Notes: generated from the letters alone by a model not told the origin. A stretch of DNA of 36,681 nucleotides from Propionibacteriaceae bacterium (GCA_030532575.1 JAUNKV010000029.1:1-36681), one strand, 5' to 3'. Positions 9,133 through 18,895 are shown, numbered from the stretch's first letter. Numbers and translations: made by a program.

Positions 9133-11487
9133 TCACAGCTTCTCCGCGATGAGCCGGGCGGTCTTGATGGCCTTCGACGATCCCTTGCGCTCGGCCAGGG
9201 CCGTGATGTTCGGTAGCTCGACGGCGTGGGGTACCTCGGGGAGGAACTGGAGGATCGCCTCCAGCACGGCCGAGGTGGTCGCCGTCGCACGCTTGGCCGC
9301 CAGCTCCTCCGCGATCTCGGCCAGCAGCGGCCACACCAGGGCCAAGCACGAGCCCTCGGCCAGCTCGACCAGCACCGCGGTGATCTTCCCCGGGGAGAGC
9401 GCGACGGTGTGCCGGAGGTCGCTGTGCCATGCGGAAACCAGGTCATCGGAGGTGATGCGACCCGCGTGCCAGGCCTCCTGCAGCGCATACGCGACCTCGG
9501 GCCGATACTTCGCGGCGACCTCAGAGGCAGCCGCGAGCAGACTGAGCGCCCCGATGGTGCCCAGCTCGTGGGCGGTGCGGGCCACCCAGCCCAGCCGTTT
9601 CGTCAGGTCCATGTCGCTTCGGCTGAGGCAGGCCAGGGCCAGGGCGACGGGGCGGGTCGGGTGCTCGGGGAGCAGGCCGCAGACGTCAAGCTCCTGGTCC
9701 AAGGTGTCCCACTTGATGAAGGTCACCGGCAGGGACCAGGCGTTGCGGAGCCCGAGCAGCTCGTGGCTGGTGGGGGCGTCGCCGTCGGCGCGGACCCGCT
9801 CATGGAAGTAGTAGGAGTGCTCTTGGCCTGGCTGTGGCGGGGCGACGGTGAGCTCCCCTGGCGCGGCCGGGTGGGCCGCCCAGTGGGCCAGGACATCGGC
9901 CAGGCTCACCTCCAGCCCCGCGATGGGCTGAGCGAACTCCGCGAGATCGGGCACGGTGTTGCGATCCAGCCGGGCCAGCGCCACGGACACATCGACGGGC
10001 AGCGCCGCGGCACCTGCCTCCCGGTAGCGGCAGGCGCGATCCCGGAACGCCTCCCACGACACCCGGAAGTCCTCGTGGCTGGGGGCCGACAGCAGGCACG
10101 GCACCTCGCCCAGGGCGTTCAGCGCCTCCGAGATCCGCTGCCCGACGAGGAAGGCCAGGCCGGTGAGCTTGTGGGTGCGGACCCGGCCGCCCTCCTCGCC
10201 CTTCCGGGCCAGGTTCGCGAGCAGCCGCCGCACCGTCGGGCCGCCGTTGAGGTCGGTGCCGAGCGAGGTGCGGATGGCGTGCCTGACCCGTATGGCCCCG
10301 CGATCATGGGCGGTGGCGACGAGCGCGGCCAGGACCCGCTCGGTGATCTCCGGGTCGGCCTCGTCCAGGTGCTCGACGCGGGCCAGCAGCTCGGCCAGCG
10401 ACGGCGGGTCCAGCACGACGTCGTAGTTGGCGGGCGCGTCGTCACGGCCAGCCGGTTCCTGCCACAGGCCGCGGTGCTCGTGCGGGTTCTGGACGTCGGT
10501 GCCCCACTGCTCCAGCAATGTGCTGGCCAGGGCGGCGGTGGTGGTGTCGGAGCCGGTGGCGCAGGCTTGGAGCATCCAGGTGTCGACGCTGTCAGCCGGG
10601 ACCCGACGGCGGATCAGGTCCTTGAGGACCTGCCGCTTGGGGCCCTTCTCGGGGCGGCTGAGAACGCCGAAGGTGAAGGCGGCCAGCTCGTCGCCCTGCA
10701 GCTCGGGGCGCAGGCACACCTCGACGATCCGCTTGGCCACGCTCCGCTCGGCCATGACCAAGGACTGGATGAGGGCGCGGCGGTGATCCCAGAGCCGGTC
10801 GGCGAGGCCCAGGTGGTCCAGCCACCACAGGGCGCGACGCTGACAGGCCGGGGAGTCGTCGCGCTCGATGACCGACAGCAGGGCCGCGACCAGCGCGTCC
10901 TCGTCGCGATCCTCGACCTGCCCCAGGGCTTCGGCGACGGCACCGGGGTGGTCCTCCTCGTACCAGTCGTCGGTGAAGGCGCCCGGGGCGCGGCAGGCCA
11001 TGAGGAAACGCTCCTGCCAGCGGTTTCCGGGGCGCGGCGAGGGGTCGCGGCTCACCCAGGCCCGCCAGAAGGCCGGGGTCTCGGGCAGGGGCAGGTGAAA
11101 GTCGTCGATGAGGGAGTCGAGCAGCTCGGGAGCGGCGGATACGATGCCGGACTTCTTCAGCGCCGCCTGGACGAAGGTCGTCCCCCATTCCTGGCCTCGG
11201 CCACGGATGACCCTGCGGAGGTGTTCGGCGCCGCGCTCCCTGCTGAGGATGTCGAGCGCCCAGCCGGTCATGGCGGTGACGAGCTGCGACGGCGTCGGCT
11301 CGAGGTGGGCGACCAAGAGCAGGGCCCGTCCCTCGTGGCCCTTCTTGTCCCACATGGCCTTGAGGGTCTTGCCCTCCTTCTTCAGCACCGCGGCGATCCG
11401 GCCCCGCTCGTCGGACTCCAGCCGGGAGAGCTGCGCGGCCAGGTGGTCGATCCCACTGGCCCGGGAGACCAGCTTGTACAGGTTCAT
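9133..11487 (-). CDS. Array paralogue copy 6: large helix-rich protein of the SWIM-associated (DUF6493-like) family
   Basis: 784 residues if it starts at ATG 11487 (MNLYKLVSRASG), which aligns with the N-termini of copies 2-4. An in-frame GTG at 11568 would add 27 residues with no counterpart in the sisters. A short GAGG precedes the ATG, so the start is not certain. It has FWRAWVSRDPSPRPGNRWQ in the N-terminal module, the GLWQEP linker near 342 and LLSAPSHEDFRVSWEAF near 465. Further on are AWHAGRITSDDLVSAWHS and CLALVWPLL, and the canonical tail ELPNITALAERKGSSKAI. It is flanked on both sides by dispersed repeats. No enzymatic motif is visible. Confidence 0.85.
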   Translation of the reverse strand: MNLYKLVSRASGIDHLAAQLSRLESDERGRIAAVLKKEGKTLKAMWDKKGHEGRALLLVAHLEPTPSQLVTAMTGWALDILSRERGAEHLRRVIRGRGQEWGTTFVQAALKKSGIVSAAPELLDSLIDDFHLPLPETPAFWRAWVSRDPSPRPGNRWQERFLMACRAPGAFTDDWYEEDHPGAVAEALGQVEDRDEDALVAALLSVIERDDSPACQRRALWWLDHLGLADRLWDHRRALIQSLVMAERSVAKRIVEVCLRPELQGDELAAFTFGVLSRPEKGPKRQVLKDLIRRRVPADSVDTWMLQACATGSDTTTAALASTLLEQWGTDVQNPHEHRGLWQEPAGRDDAPANYDVVLDPPSLAELLARVEHLDEADPEITERVLAALVATAHDRGAIRVRHAIRTSLGTDLNGGPTVRRLLANLARKGEEGGRVRTHKLTGLAFLVGQRISEALNALGEVPCLLSAPSHEDFRVSWEAFRDRACRYREAGAAALPVDVSVALARLDRNTVPDLAEFAQPIAGLEVSLADVLAHWAAHPAAPGELTVAPPQPGQEHSYYFHERVRADGDAPTSHELLGLRNAWSLPVTFIKWDTLDQELDVCGLLPEHPTRPVALALACLSRSDMDLTKRLGWVARTAHELGTIGALSLLAAASEVAAKYRPEVAYALQEAWHAGRITSDDLVSAWHSDLRHTVALSPGKITAVLVELAEGSCLALVWPLLAEIAEELAAKRATATTSAVLEAILQFLPEVPHAVELPNITALAERKGSSKAIKTARLIAEKL

Positions 11488-11587
11488 GCCCTCATCGGTC
11501 AGGTCAGCCAAGACAAGGTCCTTCCAGGTGCTGTCATCGTCGGTCCCCCAGATCGGGTGAGAATACACCGCCCCGCTGCGCCCGCTC

Positions 11588-12010
11588 CCGCTGGTCGAGC
11601 CGAGGGCGCCCTGCGCCCGACAGTCGAGACCTCTGGCATCCGGTGCTGGGACTTTCGCTGCGCAAGGTTGGTCTGGGGGCGGGTTCCTGCACCGTGTGCC
11701 AGGGGTTTCGACACGGCCTGCTCGCTTCGCATCGCAGTCCGGCTCGACCAGCGGAGAGAAGGCCCGGCTCGGCCAGCGGAGTACCCCCGCTGGTCACACC
11801 GAGGGCCGTCTGCGGTTTGACAGTCGAGACCTCCACCCCCCGCTGGTCGAGCCGAGGGCGCTCTGCGCCCGACAGTCGAGACCTCTGGCATCCGGTGCTG
11901 GGACTTTCGCTGAGTGGGAGTAGTTGGGGGTTGGGTCTCTGCGCACGGTTGCGGGGTCTCGACACGGGATTCCCTCGCTGCCGCATCGGGATTCCCGGCT
12001 CGACCAGCGG
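11588..12010 (+). repeat. Dispersed repeat units filling the copy 5-copy 6 spacer
   Basis: One unit runs from about 11588 to 11754 with the right-hand cap CACGGCCTGCTCGCTTCGC. A partial stretch at 11757-11839 includes GCTCGGCCAGCGGAG and GACAGTCGAGACC. A second full unit runs from about 11840 to 12010. The spacer has no convincing gene. Confidence 0.85.
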
Positions 12011-12028
12011 AGAAAGGCCAGCGGTGGG

Positions 12029-13423
12029 TCAGAGGGCTTCTTTGATGAGGCGGGCGGTTTTGATGGCCTTCGTTGATCCCTTGCGGTCGGCCAGGGCCGT
12101 GATGTTCGGCAGCTCGACGGTGTGGGGGACCTCCGGGAGCAGGGCGAGAATCGTCTCGAACACAGCTGCGGCTCCAACCGGGACCTTTTCAGCAGCAGCG
12201 AAGCCTTCTGCGATCTCGACCAGCAGGGGCCAGGCCAGGGCGGGGGCCTCGGACTCGATGAAGAAGGTCAGTAGCGGGAGGACCTTGGCGGGTTTGCGGT
12301 CCAGGGTTTTCCGACCCGATTCGAGGTTCAGCTGTTCCCACACAGAAGAACGCCAGCCGGTTGCGAGGTCGGATGCGTTCAACCGGCCCTCACGCCAGGC
12401 GTCGAGGAGTACCAAGGCCAGGCGCTTCACCTGCAACGGTTCGAGTTGTGAACAGGTGGCAAGGGCGACGACTACCAGCAGCTCGCTGAAGTGTTGAGCG
12501 ACAACCGCGCAGGAGATGAGGCTGTCCAGGGCGCCGTCGGTGTCCGACTGGCGCAGCTGGTGCAGCACCACCCCAGCCGGGCGGGCCGGGTGCTGTGGCA
12601 ACAGTCGCATGATGATGTCGTGAGGTCGGGTATCCACCGTGTTGCCCTCAGCTGGCGACCAGAGCACGGGCAAGTCCGCCACGTCGCGCATTGGGTGGGA
12701 TGCCTCGTAGTGGTGGGGATGGTTCCAAGCGGTGTCCAGGCCGAGTACTTCATGGGTTGTGGGAACATCACCGACGACCTGGAGCACGACTTCACCTCGG
12801 GCATTCCTGGAGGTCAGGGACAGGCCAGCGGGCTCGACCGAGGTCGAGGCCCAGAGCTCGATGACCTGCGCCAGCCGCAGATCGCAGCCTCGGATGGGAG
12901 CATCGATTCCGACGTGGTCGTCGGACCTGCGGAGCCGGGCGAGTGCGATGGCGACATCCGTTGGCTCCAACAGCACGCTGTCGCGGTTGTACTGCTCGAC
13001 ACGATCCCGCAGGTCCCGCGCGGTCACCTCGTAGCGACTGTTCGAGGGGGTGGAGAGCAGGCAGGGCAGCTCTCCCAACCGCTGCAGTACGTCGTGAAAA
13101 CGCTGGGCGGCCAGGAAGACCAGCGGTCCCTGCGGCGAATGGGCGGACCGAGGGGGTGCGCCCGGCACGATGGTGCCATCACCGAGCCGAGCCAACAGAC
13201 GCCCCGAGTAGCCGAAGAGAAAGGCGAGGCTGCTGAGGGTGCTGCCCTGGCACGCGGCGACGACGGGCTCAGGGCCGCGGGCATGGGCAGTGGCAACGAG
13301 CTGGGCGAGGGCGCGCTCCGTCAGATCGGCATACTCCAGCCAGTTCGCAGAGACCTCAGCGGTCAGCTCAGCCAGAGCGAGGTCGTCGAGCACCGTGGGG
13401 GTGAACTCGGAGGGATCGGTCAT
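12029..13423 (-). CDS. Array paralogue copy 5: stand-alone C-terminal module
   Basis: 464 residues, about half the length of its sisters. It begins MTDPSEFTPTVLDDLALAEL, matching the sisters immediately after their GLWxEP linker (copy 2 reads PLVLDDPALTALL there). It continues with LTERALAQLVATAHARG, LLSTPSNSRYEVTARDL near residue 124, AWREGRLNASDLATGWRS, ALAWPLLVEIAEGFA and the tail ELPNITALADRKGSTKAI. The N-terminal module of about 375 residues is absent, and I see no remnant of it in the repeat-filled DNA upstream. The ATG is preceded by a modest GAAAGA purine stretch. It may be a truncated relic or a functional single-module protein; the intact frame favours recent truncation or retention of function. 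The last 114 bp are identical to copy 4. Confidence 0.78.
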   Translation of the reverse strand: MTDPSEFTPTVLDDLALAELTAEVSANWLEYADLTERALAQLVATAHARGPEPVVAACQGSTLSSLAFLFGYSGRLLARLGDGTIVPGAPPRSAHSPQGPLVFLAAQRFHDVLQRLGELPCLLSTPSNSRYEVTARDLRDRVEQYNRDSVLLEPTDVAIALARLRRSDDHVGIDAPIRGCDLRLAQVIELWASTSVEPAGLSLTSRNARGEVVLQVVGDVPTTHEVLGLDTAWNHPHHYEASHPMRDVADLPVLWSPAEGNTVDTRPHDIIMRLLPQHPARPAGVVLHQLRQSDTDGALDSLISCAVVAQHFSELLVVVALATCSQLEPLQVKRLALVLLDAWREGRLNASDLATGWRSSVWEQLNLESGRKTLDRKPAKVLPLLTFFIESEAPALAWPLLVEIAEGFAAAEKVPVGAAAVFETILALLPEVPHTVELPNITALADRKGSTKAIKTARLIKEAL

Positions 13424-13476
13424 GGATCTTTCTTTCGGGCACTGTTATGGATGCCCAGAAGAGTACTTCCGATGGA

Positions 13477-13836
13477 GGGATGGTTGGGGGTGGTGTCTCT
13501 GCGGATGGTTGCGGGGTCTCGACACGGGCGCATCCGTCAAGCTCGCCCACCCTGCTCGACCAGCGGATACCCCCGCTGGTCGAGCCGAGGGCGCCCAGCG
13601 CCCGACAGTCGAGACCTCCGTCCTCCCGCTGGTCGAGCCGGTTCCCGGAGCTTGGCAGGAGGGAACCGTGTCGAGACCTCTGGCATCCGGTGCTGGGACT
13701 TTCGCTGAGCGGGGTTGGTCTGGGGGCGGGTTCCTGCACCGTGTGCCAGGGGTCTCGACACGGCCTGCTCGCTTCGCATCGCAGTCCGGCTCGACCAGCG
13801 GAGAGAAGGCCCAGCTCGACCAGCGGAGAAAGGCCA
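13477..13836 (+). repeat. Dispersed repeat units filling the copy 4-copy 5 spacer
   Basis: A right-half unit (GGTTGCGGGGTCTCGACACGG to CTCGACCAGCGG, ending at about 13564) is followed by a left hairpin (CCGCTGGTCGAGCCGAGGGC) from about 13573. A second left hairpin near 13627 has a different cap, GGTTCCCGGAGCTTG...GGGAACC. The right half ends at about 13801, with another CTCGACCAGCGGAG at 13815-13828. No gene is seen in 13424-13844. Confidence 0.83.
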
Positions 13837-13844
13837 GCGGCAGG

Positions 13845-16268
13845 TCAGAGTACTTCTTTGATGAGGCGGGCGGTTTTGATGGCCTTCGTTGATCCCTTGC
13901 GGTCGGCCAGGGCCGTGATGTTCGGCAGCTCGACGGTGTGGGGGACCTCCGGGAGCAGGGCGAGAACCGTCTCGAGGACACCGGAGGCCGTCACTGGCAT
14001 CTGCTCAGCGCCTGCCAACCCTTCTGCGATCTCGACCAGCAGCGGCCAGGCCAGGGCCAGGCCTCCGGCCTCGGCGACCATTTCCAGCAGGGCCGCGACC
14101 TTGCCGTCGGCGCGCTCGATTTTCAGGTCATAGTCCTCTGCTGACCGGAACTGCTCCCACAAGGGGGAATGCCAGGCCGTGGCGAGGTCGTCGGGGGTGA
14201 GGCGGCCCTCGTCCCAAGCCTGTAGCAGCTCCGCCGCGACACTCGCGCGATCCTTGGCCGGGACCACTCCTGCCGTGGCCAGCGTCGCGACGATCAGGGG
14301 TTCGTCGAGGGTGCGTGCCACGGCAAGGCAGTCGAGCAGGCGCTCCAGGGCCGCCGCTGGCCCGTAACGGGCGATGCCGTTGAACACCTTCACGACGGGG
14401 CGGGCCAGATGCTCGGGCAGCAGATGCGCAGGAATGCTGTGGTCTTGGCGGGCGACCCCCAGCGCCTCGTGCCACCGTGGGTCATCCCCTTGAACAGTGA
14501 TCGGGTCACACCAACTCGTCGGACCCTCGATGACGAAGGTCGGTGGTTCCACCGTTTCCTCCCGCCACATCTTCAGTACTCCCGCGAATCCCTTGTGGAA
14601 GCCACGGATGGGCGCATCCAGGCCCACCAGCTCGTCAGCCCGGTTGCGGTCACAGCGTCCCAGCGCGACGGCGAGGTCGGCGGGTTCCAGGGCCACGCCC
14701 TCCCGTCGGTACTGCTCAATGCGGGAGCGAAGATCAGTGGCGGTGACCTCCCAGCGGCTCGTGCTGGGGGTGGACAGCAGTACGGACAGTTCACCCAGCC
14801 GATGCAGCGCCCCTCGAACTCGCTGCAACCCCAGGAAGGACAAGGAGACGCTGTCCTTCCTGGGGGGCTCCGGCTCCGTGCCGACGACGATGCTGCCCTC
14901 GCCCAGCATCTTCAACAGGCCAACGAGAGTATTTCCGGTTATCTCGCGGTTGATGTTTCGGCAGGCGGTGACGACGCTCTGCGGGCCGCGCTCACGGGCA
15001 GTGGCCACGAGTACCGCCAGCAGTCGCTCCTCCAGTTGCTGAGGCCGCCATGTGTGGCCGACCTTCTGGATCAGGGCCAGCAGTTCCAGCTCGTACAACA
15101 CCAGGGGGTCGACGGGGAAGGGCTCGGGTGCGGGCAGCGACGGCTCCTGCCACAGACCTCGGGGAGCAACCTCAGGGGCAGGGGCTGCACCCCAGGACTG
15201 GCACAGTGTGCTGGCGAGCTTCGCCGTAGTGGTGTCGGTGCTGGTGCGGAGCTCAGCGACCAGCTCGCTCAGCTCCGCCGTCGGGGCGGTGAGTTGGTCG
15301 AGGCGTTTCAGCGCCTCACGCCTGAGGCCCTTCTCCTTGCGGGGCAGGATCGCCAGCGCCAGCTGGGTCAGGGCGTCGTCACCCAGCCCCAGTCCCAGCA
15401 GCACCCGGGTGAAGGCCATGGCGACGTGGGCGTCGGCGATGCTGAGCGCCTCCAGGAGGCGTTCTGGCTGCGTGGCGAGGTCCAGGTCCAGGCCCTCGAT
15501 CCAGGCCAGGGCCTCACGCTGGATGCCGGGACGCTCGCCACGCTCGATCACCTGCAGCAGCCCGTCGAGCAGCGCCGCATCGTCGAGGGGTTCGACGGGG
15601 CGAAGCGCTGCGGCCGCCTCACGAATCCCGGCGATGTGCTTCTCGCGGTCAAAGGAGGGGGTGCCGAAGGTGCCGGGGGTGATGCAGGCGGTCAGGAAGT
15701 GATCCTGCCAGCGGATGCCCAGCGCGGGCAGGACCTGGGTGGCGCGGTCGAGGTAGGGCTGGGACTCAGGGATCGGCAGCCCGAACTCCGCGACCAGCCG
15801 CGGGACGATCAGGTGAACGGTCGTGGCCACCCGACGGTTGCGCAGGACACGAGGAATGAAGGCCTCGGCCCACTCCGGTCCCTGCGCGGTCGCAAGACGC
15901 ACGAAGGGCTCGATCCCGCCGTCGGCGTGCAGGTAAAACACGGTCTCGGGGACGAACAGGGCCGCGACCTTCGCCCCGGGAACCCCGAGGGCGACGGCGG
16001 CCAGCGCCAGCCGGGAGGCGATGCGCTGCCTCGTGGTGAAGTCCGCGACATCCTGCGGGGTGTGTTGCTCGACGACCACGCCCCCGTGGTCCTCCACCAC
16101 ACTGGGGGTCAGCTGCGCTGGGTCCAGTGACCTCCGCCACGCGGGCAACGACTTCGCCGCCAGCTTCGAGACGGCGGCGCGTTCCTCGTCGCTCAGCGCC
16201 TCCAGCGCGGAGACCAGAGCAGCCGAGTCGCTGCAGCCACGGATCAGGGCAGGCACGTCGATGGTCAC
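13845..16268 (-). CDS. Array paralogue copy 4: large helix-rich protein of the SWIM-associated (DUF6493-like) family
   Basis: 807 residues from GTG 16268 (VTIDVPALIRG). I chose this start because GGAAGGAG sits 4 nt upstream and because it aligns with the MTINIPRA and MTITIPKL starts of copies 2 and 3. The frame is open 9 codons further. Landmarks are LGIRWQDHFLTACITPG, ALAWIEGLDLDLATQPERLL near 240 and ILPRKEKGLRREALKRLDQL near 290. The GLWQEP linker is near 373 and LLSTPSTSRWEVTATDL near 498. It ends with AWDEGRLTPDDLATAWHS, GLALAWPLL and the canonical tail. Copy 3 ends only 45 bp upstream, so the two are probably co-transcribed. The 3' end shares a perfect 114-bp stretch with copy 5. Confidence 0.87.
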   Translation of the reverse strand: MTIDVPALIRGCSDSAALVSALEALSDEERAAVSKLAAKSLPAWRRSLDPAQLTPSVVEDHGGVVVEQHTPQDVADFTTRQRIASRLALAAVALGVPGAKVAALFVPETVFYLHADGGIEPFVRLATAQGPEWAEAFIPRVLRNRRVATTVHLIVPRLVAEFGLPIPESQPYLDRATQVLPALGIRWQDHFLTACITPGTFGTPSFDREKHIAGIREAAAALRPVEPLDDAALLDGLLQVIERGERPGIQREALAWIEGLDLDLATQPERLLEALSIADAHVAMAFTRVLLGLGLGDDALTQLALAILPRKEKGLRREALKRLDQLTAPTAELSELVAELRTSTDTTTAKLASTLCQSWGAAPAPEVAPRGLWQEPSLPAPEPFPVDPLVLYELELLALIQKVGHTWRPQQLEERLLAVLVATARERGPQSVVTACRNINREITGNTLVGLLKMLGEGSIVVGTEPEPPRKDSVSLSFLGLQRVRGALHRLGELSVLLSTPSTSRWEVTATDLRSRIEQYRREGVALEPADLAVALGRCDRNRADELVGLDAPIRGFHKGFAGVLKMWREETVEPPTFVIEGPTSWCDPITVQGDDPRWHEALGVARQDHSIPAHLLPEHLARPVVKVFNGIARYGPAAALERLLDCLAVARTLDEPLIVATLATAGVVPAKDRASVAAELLQAWDEGRLTPDDLATAWHSPLWEQFRSAEDYDLKIERADGKVAALLEMVAEAGGLALAWPLLVEIAEGLAGAEQMPVTASGVLETVLALLPEVPHTVELPNITALADRKGSTKAIKTARLIKEVL

Positions 16269-16272
16269 GGCT

Positions 16273-16280
16273 CTCCTTCC
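16273..16280 (-). promoter_or_regulatory. Ribosome-binding site deciding the GTG start of copy 4
   Basis: The minus strand reads GGAAGGAG, then AGCC, then GTG at 16268-16266. No comparable site precedes the upstream ATG of the open frame, so the GTG is preferred. Confidence 0.7.
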
Positions 16281-16313
16281 AGCACACTGTGCCACTGGAA
16301 GGGAAACCAGAGG

Positions 16314-18758
16314 TCACAGCCCGTGCAGGTACAGCGTATCCCTGATGGCCCGGGCCAAGGTGATGCTCTTCAGCGTCTCGTCCCGAGCCGCCAGGGCCAG
16401 CAGGTTTGGCAGCTCGGGGCGCTCCCCGGCCGCCAGGGCCTCCGGCACCAGCTTGAGCACGGCCTCGAACACGGTGGGGGCCACCGGAGAAATCTTCTCC
16501 GCCCCCGCCAGCTCCTCCGCGATCTCCACGAGCAGCGGCCAGCCCAACGCCAGCCCGCCCAGATCGGTCAAGGCGGTCAGCAGCGTCAACACCCTGCCCT
16601 CGATGCGCTCCACCCGCAGATTCGACTCCGCAGGCTGCAGCACCTCCCACAGCTCGGAATTCCACCCGGCGATGAGATCACCCGGCCTCAGGCGATCCTC
16701 CGCCCAGGCCTCCAGCAGGGCGGCCGCGACGGCGGGGCGTCCCTTCGGCTGGATGATCGCGACGGTGGCCAGGGCCGCCACCACCAGCGGCTCGTCGAAA
16801 CGCTGCGCCACCCTCATGCAGGGCAGCAGGTACTCCAGCGCGGTCGCAGGGCCGGAACGGGTGATGCTGCCCAGAATCTCCGCGCTGGGCCGGGCCATCA
16901 GGCGGGGCAGCAGATGGCCGGTCAGCGGCCCCGGGGCCTGCGGGATGCCGAGCAGCTCATGCCACGGCGGCACCTCACCCTCCACCCGGATCGGGTCCAG
17001 GTTCCAGGTCCACCACTGCTCCACGCTCAGCCGCGCGGGTGCGGTCTCGTCGGCACGCCACGCCGCCAGCACCTCAGCCAGGCCCGCAACCACACCGTTG
17101 ATGGGGGCATCCAGCCCGCTGAGATCATCGGTGCGCTCACAGCGCCCGAGTGCGACGGCGAGGTCGGCGGGATCGAGCGGTACCCCGGCCTCGACGTGGC
17201 GTGCGATGCGGGCGCGCAGGTCGTCTGGTGTGACCACCCAGCGGTCGGTGCTGGGGGTGGACAGCACCACGGGGAGTTCTCCCAGCCGTAGCAGCACCCC
17301 GTGGCGGCGCCTCTCACCGAGCGGCAGCGGGGCGTCGTCGTCGGTCAGACGCGCCTGCGCCGCGCCCAGGCTGCCATCGCCCACCTGGGCCACCAGCGTG
17401 GCCAGGGGGGACAGCGCCTTCTCCGGGTCCAGCTGGCTGCAGGCCCGGAGCACGACGTCCGGCCCGTGAGCGTGGGCGGTGGCGACCAGTGAGGCCAACA
17501 GCTGCTCCTCCAGCAGCCAGTTCTCCATGACGCCGTTCTGCCAGCTGTAGCGGGCCTCCTGCACCAGGGTGTCCAGCTGCGGCGGGTCGAGGATCAGGGG
17601 GTCGAGGCCCGGGAAGGGGGCGGGGGCGGAGTGTTCCGCTTCCCGCCACAGCCCCTGCGGTTTGGGCGGCGGGGGCAGCGTGACCCCCCAACCGAGCAGC
17701 AGGTCCTGGGCGAAGCGGGCAATGGTGGTGTCGGTGCTCTGCGACAGCGAGACGATGAGTTCGGCCAGCTCGGGGGTGGGCAGCTCGAGGGCGCTCAGCC
17801 GGGTCAGGACCTCGTGCTTGAGGTGCTTCTCCCTGCGGGGCAGCACCACCGTCGTGAGCTGCAGCAGCTCGTCCTCGGTCAGGTCCAGCTCGATCAGGCG
17901 GCTGGTGAAGGCCGCGACGAGGCGGGCATCGACGGTGGGCAGGACCGCCAGGACGCGGGCGCGTTCGGTGGCCAGATCGAGGCCAAGGCCCTCGATCCAG
18001 GCCAGGACCTCGCGCTGGATGCCGGGGCGTTCCCCGCGCTCGAGCACCTGCAGCAGGCCGTCGAGGAGGGCGTCGTCATCGGTGGGTTCGGCGCGGCGGA
18101 GCGTGGCTGCGGCTTTGCGGACGTCCTCGATGTGCTCCTGGTCACTGGTGGGGTGGTTGAAGGCCCCGGGGACCGTGCAGGCGATCAGGAAGTGCTCCTG
18201 CCAGCGAACACCTGGTTTCGGGATGCGTCGGGTGAAGCCGGTGAGGTAGGCGGGGTCGTCGGGGATGGGCAGGTCGAGCGCGGTGAGGAGACGGGCGATC
18301 AGCGGGGATGCGGTCTCGATCATGCCGGGGCGGTCACGGAGCCCGGCGATGAAGGTCTGCACCCAGGGGATGCCGTGGGCGGTCATGAAGCGGGCGACGT
18401 GGGGGAGTCCGCCGTCCAGCTCGAGGTAGTGGATGGTGCTGCGCTGGAACAGGGAGAGCACCTGCTCCGGGGTGGTGTCCAGGGCGGCGGCGAGGATCAC
18501 CAGCCGGGTGGCGACCCGCTGCTTCTTCTCGTGGGCGGCGATGTCCTTGGTGCTGAAGGTCTCCACCATGTCGAAGCCCTGGCGGACCATGCCGGGCTTC
18601 AGCTTGCCGGGGGCCAGTTCCTGCTGCCAGGACAGGAGCGAACGCTGCGCGGCGGCCGACCATCGGGCGCGTTCCGTGGCGTTCATGGCGTCCAGCTGGG
18701 CGGCGAGGCTCGCGGCGCTGGTGGAACGGGTGATGAGTTTGGGGATGGTGATGGTCAT
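16314..18758 (-). CDS. Array paralogue copy 3: large helix-rich protein of the SWIM-associated (DUF6493-like) family
   Basis: 814 residues from ATG 18758 (MTITIPKLITRSTSAASL), with a strong GGAGGAGGAG site just upstream. The open frame extends 49 codons further back into palindrome 3 but aligns with nothing. Landmarks are PGVRWQEHFLIACTVPG, VLAWIEGLGLDLATERARVL near 245 and the GLWREA linker near 368. Next come LLSTPSTDRWVVTPDDLRAR near 499, AWAEDRLRPGDLIAGWNS and GLALGWPLLVEIAEELAGAEK. The tail is diverged (PELPNLLALAARDETLKSI) and extended to LYLHGL, unlike copies 2 and 4. It is closely followed by copy 4. Palindrome 3 lies about 140 bp upstream of the start and could influence its expression. 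Confidence 0.87.
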   Translation of the reverse strand: MTITIPKLITRSTSAASLAAQLDAMNATERARWSAAAQRSLLSWQQELAPGKLKPGMVRQGFDMVETFSTKDIAAHEKKQRVATRLVILAAALDTTPEQVLSLFQRSTIHYLELDGGLPHVARFMTAHGIPWVQTFIAGLRDRPGMIETASPLIARLLTALDLPIPDDPAYLTGFTRRIPKPGVRWQEHFLIACTVPGAFNHPTSDQEHIEDVRKAAATLRRAEPTDDDALLDGLLQVLERGERPGIQREVLAWIEGLGLDLATERARVLAVLPTVDARLVAAFTSRLIELDLTEDELLQLTTVVLPRREKHLKHEVLTRLSALELPTPELAELIVSLSQSTDTTIARFAQDLLLGWGVTLPPPPKPQGLWREAEHSAPAPFPGLDPLILDPPQLDTLVQEARYSWQNGVMENWLLEEQLLASLVATAHAHGPDVVLRACSQLDPEKALSPLATLVAQVGDGSLGAAQARLTDDDAPLPLGERRRHGVLLRLGELPVVLSTPSTDRWVVTPDDLRARIARHVEAGVPLDPADLAVALGRCERTDDLSGLDAPINGVVAGLAEVLAAWRADETAPARLSVEQWWTWNLDPIRVEGEVPPWHELLGIPQAPGPLTGHLLPRLMARPSAEILGSITRSGPATALEYLLPCMRVAQRFDEPLVVAALATVAIIQPKGRPAVAAALLEAWAEDRLRPGDLIAGWNSELWEVLQPAESNLRVERIEGRVLTLLTALTDLGGLALGWPLLVEIAEELAGAEKISPVAPTVFEAVLKLVPEALAAGERPELPNLLALAARDETLKSITLARAIRDTLYLHGL

Positions 18759-18760
18759 GT

Positions 18761-18771
18761 CTCCTCCTCCT
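18761..18771 (-). promoter_or_regulatory. Ribosome-binding site deciding the start of copy 3
   Basis: The minus strand reads AGGAGGAGGAG a few bases before ATG 18758, a strong Shine-Dalgarno match. This excludes the 49-codon upstream extension as the preferred start. Confidence 0.75.
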
Positions 18772-18895
18772 CGATGGACCTGAAGGTACCCGAGGAGGAA
18801 GCAGACGGCGGGGAGTTGACCCCGGTGTTGACCACGGTCGGTCAAGAAGTGGCCAAAGGTTCGTGTGGTCCTGGTTTCCGCCCTTGAGGACGCGA

